The notes beneath the pieces are model-generated. The model saw nothing but the letters and a program-made list of their open reading frames with translations, did no database searches and had not been told where the DNA came from. A stretch of 64,000 nt of DNA from the NCBI RefSeq assembly GCF_009712225.1, contig NZ_WASP01000012.1, forward strand, positions 36,909 through 100,908, written 5' to 3'. The position numbers were made by a program, and so were the translations under genes. Positions within the stretch are counted from its first letter, which is position 1. Every line of letters begins with the position of its first letter. Below, in pieces: positions 59,474 through 64,000 of this stretch. The stretch is from Desulfovibrio sp. GTDB taxonomy: Bacteria; Desulfobacterota; Desulfovibrionia; Desulfovibrionales; Desulfovibrionaceae.

Positions 59474-60442
59474 ATGCGCTACCTGCCCATCGTTCTTCTC
59501 GCCGCCACCTTGGGAGCCTGCCAATCGGCACCGCCGCCGGCCCGGCCCGTTGCCATCGAAACCGCCCCACGGATTGAGATGCCGGTTACGGACAAGGCCG
59601 ACGTCACATATATGGCGCGGTATATGCTGCCGGGACCCATGCAGAGTGCCCAAGCGGTCTATAGCGGCTTGAGCAACACTCCGACGGGGGGCTTGTCTCC
59701 GACCGGCGGGAACATCGTCGGCGCCGGCGTCGCAGGAGCTATGGGCCAAAGCCCAGTTTCTCGAGTTGGCGCGCCCACCGCCCTTTATGCCAGTACAGCT
59801 TCTCAGATCTTCTTCGGCTTCGCGGGCGCAAAATCGCCAGCCAACGTGGTTGGTCGGGTCTACCTCCCGCGAGCAATTGACGGCAAGACCCTGGCCTCGG
59901 CCGAAGAAGCGCGCGAATTCGTTCGTGAAGATGTCCGTCGCCGGATCGATGACTATGCCGCGCAGACGGGACGGACCGTCTCTTGCTTCGACCAGTGCGA
60001 CAGCTTCTATCCAACCTACCGCCTGACAAAGACTGGAAGCCAGACCTGGCCGTACTATGACCCGGCTGAACTCTACGTCACGTTCTTCATCCACAAACCG
60101 ACAAACATGGAGCGGAAGGGCAATGAGGTTTTGGACAAGATCGTCCACTTTACCAACGCATGGGAAGGCGGCTATTTCCTTGCTTTGAACAATGCCCCGC
60201 CGGCGGGAGGACACACCACCAAAGACGGTGAGAGTGTGCCCGAGTTCCAGGACACCAGCGCCTTCGCTCATCCGCTCGAACGGACGTTGCTGCGCGTCCT
60301 GACCAAAGGCGGTAATTACGCCGTCGGCAATCAGTATTGGCGGCAATTCGCATGGAATGGACGAGTGTTCGCCCTGGGCGAAAAGCTCGACCTTGAAAGC
60401 CTGATCCAGTACGAGATCGCGCCGTCCACGGATCGTCCGTGA
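59474..60442 (+). CDS. lipoprotein, 322 aa, unknown function
   Basis: ATG at 59474 has GGGAG 7-8 bp upstream. The start MRYLPIVLLAATLGACQ carries a clear lipobox (LGAC, Cys at residue 16). A Gly/Ser/Thr-rich segment near residues 65-95 precedes a folded domain with a Cys pair (VSCFDQCDSFYP) and Trp/Tyr-rich segments (GSQTWPYYDPAELYVTFFI, in parts). No family recognised. It follows the transfer-linked genes and may belong to the cell-envelope part of the conjugation apparatus. Confidence 0.7.
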   Translation: MRYLPIVLLAATLGACQSAPPPARPVAIETAPRIEMPVTDKADVTYMARYMLPGPMQSAQAVYSGLSNTPTGGLSPTGGNIVGAGVAGAMGQSPVSRVGAPTALYASTASQIFFGFAGAKSPANVVGRVYLPRAIDGKTLASAEEAREFVREDVRRRIDDYAAQTGRTVSCFDQCDSFYPTYRLTKTGSQTWPYYDPAELYVTFFIHKPTNMERKGNEVLDKIVHFTNAWEGGYFLALNNAPPAGGHTTKDGESVPEFQDTSAFAHPLERTLLRVLTKGGNYAVGNQYWRQFAWNGRVFALGEKLDLESLIQYEIAPSTDRP

Positions 60443-60497
60443 TCCGCGAGCTGGCCAGGGTGGCACACGTTCAATTTTTCGGCAGGAGATCCCCCTA

Positions 60498-60797
60498 ATG
60501 AACGCCGATCTTGAAGCGATGGCAGCCACCCTGGTCAGCAGCGGCGAATACCGCGTGCAACGAAAGCTGGTGCCCCGCCGGCAGATCACCCCGCCAAATG
60601 GAGAGAAGAAGTGGCTCGGTATTTGCCTTGATATCGAAACGACCGGTCTCGACCCAATTTCTGACGAGATCATCGAATTGGCGATGGTCCCTTTCACCTA
60701 CGGATTTGACGGCCGCATTTACGACATCCTCGAACCTTTCTCACGGTTCCTACTGGGATCTTCCAATGATCCAGCGAATTTTCCAATTTTCCCCTGA
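60498..60797 (+). pseudogene. DnaQ-like 3'-5' exonuclease, truncated
   Basis: 99 codons. GEKKWLGICLDIETTGLDPISDEIIEL, read in parts, is the first exonuclease motif (DxE) of the DnaQ fold, followed by AMVPFTYGFDGRIYDI. After about residue 82 the sequence stops looking like the family, and the second and third motifs are absent. Full members have about 180 or more residues, so the gene was cut off, with the break near 60745-60760. A palindrome with DnaA-box-like arms lies 50 bp downstream. Confidence 0.78.
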
Positions 60798-61086
60798 AAT
60801 CTTCTCATTTGGTGGAGAGCCGGCCTCAGAACCAGGAAACGCTGGGGGTGCTGTGGGTAAGTGGCCTGCCGCAGCGACCGGCAAGAGTCTGGCGGCGGCA
60901 GGCCACTTATCCACAGCGCGGACACTTCGAATTGTCGGCGGCTCTTGGTTGCCTGCGTTCGATCTTCATCGTTGGCAAAAGAGAAATGCGCAGGAGGATC
61001 CTGGAGAAGCAGAAAGCTACGCCGTCAACCCCGTGGCTGCTGTTTCGATGAAACCTTCGGAGATCACTGGTCATGGTTGGGGAAGG
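60798..61086. other. Gap with a long stem-loop and DnaA-box-like arms
   Basis: No gene is convincing here. The region contains the inverted repeat at 60850-60917; plus-strand open frames through it are not protein-like. Confidence 0.45.
60850..60917. repeat. Inverted repeat, 23-bp arms, containing DnaA-box-like sequences
   Basis: The left arm is GCTGTGGGTAAGTGGCC plus TGCCGC; the right arm is GCGGCA plus GGCCACTTATCCACAGC, with one mismatch and a 22-nt loop. The right arm contains TTATCCACA, a perfect consensus DnaA box; the left arm contains its complement with one change. Confidence 0.65.
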
Positions 61087-61788
61087 CTAGTCGGCATCAT
61101 TGCCGTCCTTATCGTGAGCAATGCGGTGGCCATGCAGGCCGGCGGCGCCACCGATGAGTCCTCGAAACGAAGTGTGTCGGAACTCGCCGAAAGCATCCCT
61201 GTATCTGATCTCGCCATAGACATAGAGGGCGGCGCTGCCGTTCGTAATTTGCGTCCGCTCCGGGTCGGTCAGGGGGCGGTCCATGTGGACGAAGGTCACC
61301 GTGTCTTTGGTGGGAGGAAGGGGACCCCGTCGGCCGGAGAATTCGGTTGGTGGTTGGGGAAAAGAGGGATCCGGTTGATCGAAAACTCTCATGTCGCCCC
61401 AGGACTGGAAGTCGTAGGCGGGAGTCTGCCCGAAGTTCTTGATTCGGACCGACACCTCGGGCGTCGGAGTGTCCAGACCGTCAACGTAAATCTCGTCGAC
61501 AAACACGTAGGCGCGGAGCGTGCGTTTCTCCTGGTCGCGGGAGCCCCAAACCTGGAAACCAGAGAACGCGGTGTAAATAAATATGAGAAGTATGGCGAGA
61601 CGATCCCAAAACCACTTTATTTGCTCATTTCGTGTTTGCTGCTGCTGATCAGCGGTGGGTTCGTGGAGTATGGGTTGAGGCGTCGAGGCTGGTACGGTGT
61701 TATCGCGGTTTTGATCGCATGGTTTCCGTTCGTTGGCGGACTCATCGCCTTTGTCGTCGGTTTTCTCGGTCTGACTCCCTAATTCCAT
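61087..61788 (-). CDS. membrane-anchored protein, 233 aa
   Basis: No family recognised. ATG at 61788 (MELGSQTEKTDDKGDES) follows GGGGCAAG; a TTG at 61827 is an alternative. A charged cytosolic N-terminus of about 55 residues leads to one transmembrane helix near residues 62-78 (LAILLIFIYTAFSGFQV), then RTLRAYVFVDEIYVDGL and a beta-rich domain (VSVRIKNFGQTPAYDF). This layout, one membrane helix followed by a RAYVxV beta domain, is common in alphaproteobacterial proteins of unknown function. Confidence 0.72.
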   Translation of the reverse strand: MELGSQTEKTDDKGDESANERKPCDQNRDNTVPASTPQPILHEPTADQQQQTRNEQIKWFWDRLAILLIFIYTAFSGFQVWGSRDQEKRTLRAYVFVDEIYVDGLDTPTPEVSVRIKNFGQTPAYDFQSWGDMRVFDQPDPSFPQPPTEFSGRRGPLPPTKDTVTFVHMDRPLTDPERTQITNGSAALYVYGEIRYRDAFGEFRHTSFRGLIGGAAGLHGHRIAHDKDGNDAD

Positions 61789-61871
61789 TCTTGCCCCATG
61801 AATCAGGTTCAGGTCAGCGACCACCAACTCGGTGTCGGCCCTTCGAACACCCTATGTTTTGAATGTCGAAT

Positions 61872-61911
61872 CCCGCCGCGCCGTATGATGGTAGTGGCAC
61901 GGCGCGACGGG
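61872..61911 (-). terminator. Hairpin between two minus-strand genes
   Basis: CCCGCCGCGCCGT and its near complement ACGGCGCGACGGG with a 14-nt loop, just after the 61946 gene ends. There is no T-run, so terminator function is only likely. Confidence 0.45.
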
Positions 61912-61945
61912 GACGATTAGACAAAAGGGCCTTGTCGTCGGGTGG

Positions 61946-62164
61946 TTACACGGCACGCCAATGATCGGGCTTTTTCTTGTCATTCAAGTGCCGGACGCGA
62001 GCGGTAAGCGGGGCGTGGCCTTTTCCCTTTGCCCAGTCGATCGCATCTTTCTGTGTTCTGAAGGTCCCCAAGACATGATCGGCGTGGTCTTCGACGACAA
62101 AGTCATCAATGCGGGTTCCCTCGGGACGGCCTTTAGGGCGCGCCTCAATATAAACATTAGCCAT
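61946..62164 (-). CDS. DUF2188-like small protein, 72 aa
   Basis: MANVYIEARPKGRPEG, followed by IDDFVVEDHADHVLGTF, TQKDAIDWAKGKGH and RVRHLNDKKKPDHWR. This is a compact beta-beta-alpha protein type, common in alphaproteobacteria, that predicts well as DUF2188-like. The function is unknown. AGAGGG lies before the ATG. Confidence 0.72.
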   Translation of the reverse strand: MANVYIEARPKGRPEGTRIDDFVVEDHADHVLGTFRTQKDAIDWAKGKGHAPLTARVRHLNDKKKPDHWRAV

Positions 62165-62225
62165 GATTCCCTCTCTTTACGTGTTTGTTATCGAGTAATG
62201 GACATCGGCACGGAGCTTATGCGCC

Positions 62226-62402
62226 ATGAAAAACTCCTGCAAGTGGCGTAGATGCGTATTTTTCTTGGCTTTCCTGCTCCCGACTGCCTCGGTCGCCGCA
62301 AAAACGTTGGGACTGGCTGGAGTTGTTCCGACCTCTCAGGGATTGAATGTCGTGAAGGTAACCTCCAGAAATGAAAACTCCGGATCGCCGGCGACCGTGT
62401 AG
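62226..62402 (+). CDS. possible small exported peptide, 58 aa
   Basis: A plus-strand frame, MKNSCKWRRCVFFLAFLL, then PTASVAA, which reads as a signal peptide, followed by about 30 further residues. GGAG lies about 11 bp upstream. Its last 67 bp overlap the end of the convergent gene at 62336, so it may be chance. Confidence 0.3.
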   Translation: MKNSCKWRRCVFFLAFLLPTASVAAKTLGLAGVVPTSQGLNVVKVTSRNENSGSPATV

Positions 62403-62917
62403 GTAGTCGAGTCTCCGGATTTCATCTGCGCCGTCTTATCGATCACGGTGCTTTGGGGGACAGGAACGGCGGTAATCGGCGGCGGACTCAGCCGCCGTTC
62501 CATGATCTCCTTTCCAAGGTATGCATGCTCAACTGCCACGCGAACCTGGGCCTCAGCCTCGCTGGCCGGATCGACAAGGACGGTCGCGGCGTAGCCGGTG
62601 CAGACCGGCACGGCCTGCAGAGTATTACCGCTTTGCACGGCAAAGTCCGAGCGAGTGATGGAGTTTCCGCGGGCGATAAAGCCACTCCCCATAAAGGGAA
62701 ATGGTGCCGCAACCACATGCTTGTCGTGATCGAGATAGCGTAGCGAGACGACATAGTTCACGGGGTATTTCGGCACGACGGGAGGCGGTAGAGGCGCCAT
62801 CACATTGATATCGTGGCAATTGTCGGCGATGGGGATGCGGAACCCGTCCGCCTTCGCCGGCCCAAGCGCCGCCACGGTGATGCCGCATATGGTGCAAAGG
62901 AATGTGGTCAGCTTCAT
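62336..62917 (-). CDS. exported hypothetical protein, 193 aa
   Basis: A signal peptide MKLTTFLCTICGITVAAL ending near AKA (residues 1-23) is followed by a beta-rich mature protein with Pro-rich linkers (PLPPPVVPKYP) and two cysteines. No family recognised. It lies 31 bp downstream of the patatin-like gene on the same strand, so they may share a transcript, although an exported partner for a cytosolic phospholipase is odd. Confidence 0.65.
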   Translation of the reverse strand: MKLTTFLCTICGITVAALGPAKADGFRIPIADNCHDINVMAPLPPPVVPKYPVNYVVSLRYLDHDKHVVAAPFPFMGSGFIARGNSITRSDFAVQSGNTLQAVPVCTGYAATVLVDPASEAEAQVRVAVEHAYLGKEIMERRLSPPPITAVPVPQSTVIDKTAQMKSGDSTTYTVAGDPEFSFLEVTFTTFNP

Positions 62918-62948
62918 TTATTCGTCCTTGATGTGATGATGGTGGTGG

Positions 62949-63962
62949 TCAACTGGCGATCTTTGCGCCGTGACAGGGGGTAAATGCTTCACGGTGACCC
63001 GTGAGAAACTCCCGACGTAGAAGTGGCAAGGCTTCTCGGGCGCATTCGGCTCCCAGCCCAGTCAAGCGGTCGATTTTCGTCGTGTCGTCCAAAGAGAAGA
63101 GACCCTTTGGTACCGTCGGGTTGATGCGGTAAACGTTGTGCTCCCCGGCGAGAAGCTTTGCGGTGCCGACCGAGCCGAAGGACTGCCCCTGCATCAGCAG
63201 ATCGATGGCACCGCGGCCAAGTTGAACGATCCCGGTTTCGGGGTCTGCCACAACCACTTCGTCGCCGCAGCCCAAACTGAGCAGTCGGACGGCATGAGGA
63301 TCCCATTCGAGGACACCGACAGCCTCGACCATGGCCATTCCCATTGGATTGTTCGCCCATATTCCGCCGTCGATGATCCGAGCGCCGGATGGCAGAGAAT
63401 GAGCTGGGAAATAGGTTGGCGCGGCGGCCGTCGCGAGTGCCACGTCGACGGCCTTCGCACGATGGTCGATCTCAAGTCGGGGATGGTGCGCTGTCTTGAA
63501 GACGTAAACGGTCCGCCGATCGGCGAGATAGGCCGGTATGAGCAACCGCGTTTGGCTTTCGCCAAGTTGTCGGTCGCCCAGCACCTCCTGCAACGCCGAG
63601 CGAAGCATGTCGGGCTGATGTTTCGGCGCGAAAAGCTGCTTGGCTTGGCGGGCGTGCCGCCCCATCAAATTCCGTAGGCTGCCCGCGATGCGGCCCATCT
63701 TGCTTGTAGATTCGTCGATTGTGCGGGCGCCAAAAATACCCGGTCCCTCATTTCGGTAGAGATCCAGGACGCGGGCAGCAGGCACGCCAAGCCCCAGGCC
63801 GATCGCGATGATTCCCCCGGTCGAAGTCCCGGCGATCAGGTCGAAGTGATCGACGATCCGCTGGCCCGTCACTTCCTCGTCCCGAGCCAGGAAGGCGATC
63901 GGCATGGCGCCCTTGATCCCGCCGCCATCGATGGAAAGGATTCGTCTAATACCAACTTTCAC
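62949..63962 (-). CDS. Patatin-like phospholipase
   Basis: 337 residues. The patatin fold is clear: RRILSIDGGGIKGAMP near residues 5-20 (oxyanion-hole Gly-rich loop), FDLIAGTSTGGIIAI near residues 40-54 with the nucleophile Ser in GTSTG, and IIDGGIWANNPM near residue 196 with the catalytic Asp. It should hydrolyse membrane phospholipids or other lipids. It has no signal peptide, so it acts inside the cell. The short, single-domain form resembles the phospholipases of CBASS anti-phage systems, but the upstream neighbour that could be a cyclic-nucleotide synthase lies outside the window. Confidence 0.9.
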   Translation of the reverse strand: MKVGIRRILSIDGGGIKGAMPIAFLARDEEVTGQRIVDHFDLIAGTSTGGIIAIGLGLGVPAARVLDLYRNEGPGIFGARTIDESTSKMGRIAGSLRNLMGRHARQAKQLFAPKHQPDMLRSALQEVLGDRQLGESQTRLLIPAYLADRRTVYVFKTAHHPRLEIDHRAKAVDVALATAAAPTYFPAHSLPSGARIIDGGIWANNPMGMAMVEAVGVLEWDPHAVRLLSLGCGDEVVVADPETGIVQLGRGAIDLLMQGQSFGSVGTAKLLAGEHNVYRINPTVPKGLFSLDDTTKIDRLTGLGAECAREALPLLRREFLTGHREAFTPCHGAKIAS

Positions 63963-64000
63963 TGATTAGAACCCATGCGCCCATTTCCGGAGTCCAATGG

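Noticed and set aside
60511..61782. Plus-strand open frame of 423 codons spanning the dnaQ remnant, palindrome and antisense of the 61087 gene
   Set aside because: Crosses two unrelated features; its hydrophobic end is the complement of a charged region. No ribosome site.

Overview
The window looks like part of a large conjugative plasmid or integrative conjugative element from a GC-rich alphaproteobacterium, probably a Rhodospirillales relative. That host guess rests on codon use, on the set of accessory families and on a DUF2188-like 72-residue gene of a type I associate with that group; it is inference. No replication initiator, partition gene, rRNA or tRNA was seen.

Layout. 1-3.4 kb: the end of an F-type mating-pair-formation operon on the minus strand (traF-traH-traG, traG cut by the window edge). 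3.6-5.0 kb: an unknown gene and an exported S1/P1-type nuclease. 5.0-8.3 kb: a plus-strand run of six small unknown genes starting with a long structured leader and ending in a clear terminator; four of the genes each carry a copy of one nested-hairpin element just upstream. 8.3-11.3 kb: a YkgJ-type cysteine-cluster protein, a degenerate tyrosine recombinase and an IS1595-like element. 11.4-13.2 kb: an AbiEi/AbiEii toxin-antitoxin pair with two tandem operators. 13.5-16.8 kb: small unknown genes, a PilZ-CZB protein and a gene with an apparent frame break. 16.9-28.9 kb: a minus-strand DNA-metabolism block (ssb, a putative annealing protein, YqaJ exonuclease, MoxR/CobS-like AAA+ ATPase, DUF3150, VWA protein, RNase H, a duplicated-domain unknown, a Toprim primase and a B12-dependent ribonucleotide reductase). 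29-33.8 kb: unknown genes, an extreme Arg/Asp/Glu repeat protein and hipBA. 34-37.4 kb: a 684-residue unknown protein and a membrane-anchored XseA-like protein. 37.4-43.7 kb: small membrane proteins, a second YkgJ protein and duplicated gene debris. 43.7-47 kb: tyrosine integrase and a decayed IS1634 element. 47-52.8 kb: accessory cargo, including a protein with helix-turn-helix regions around three RNA polymerase alpha-CTD-like domains, DUF5131, a ribbon-helix-helix protein, an ASCH protein and an N6-adenine methyltransferase. 52.8-57.6 kb: traI (MOBH relaxase), traD (coupling protein) and DUF4400, minus strand. 57.8-64 kb: an OmpA-type lipoprotein, a membrane protein, another lipoprotein, a truncated DnaQ-like exonuclease, unknown genes and a patatin-like phospholipase at the right edge.

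How it fits together. The traI-traD-DUF4400 and traF-H-G sets are the two halves of a MOBH/F-type transfer system of the kind found in SXT/R391 and IncA/C elements. The ssb-annealing protein-exonuclease-CobS-like-DUF3150-VWA block also resembles the recombination block of those elements. AbiE and HipBA are likely maintenance modules. The most striking non-coding signal is a set of seven nested-hairpin leaders, with compensatory base changes, placed directly before start codons in two operons of opposite orientation, plus a 175-bp structured leader that occurs twice, once before each operon.
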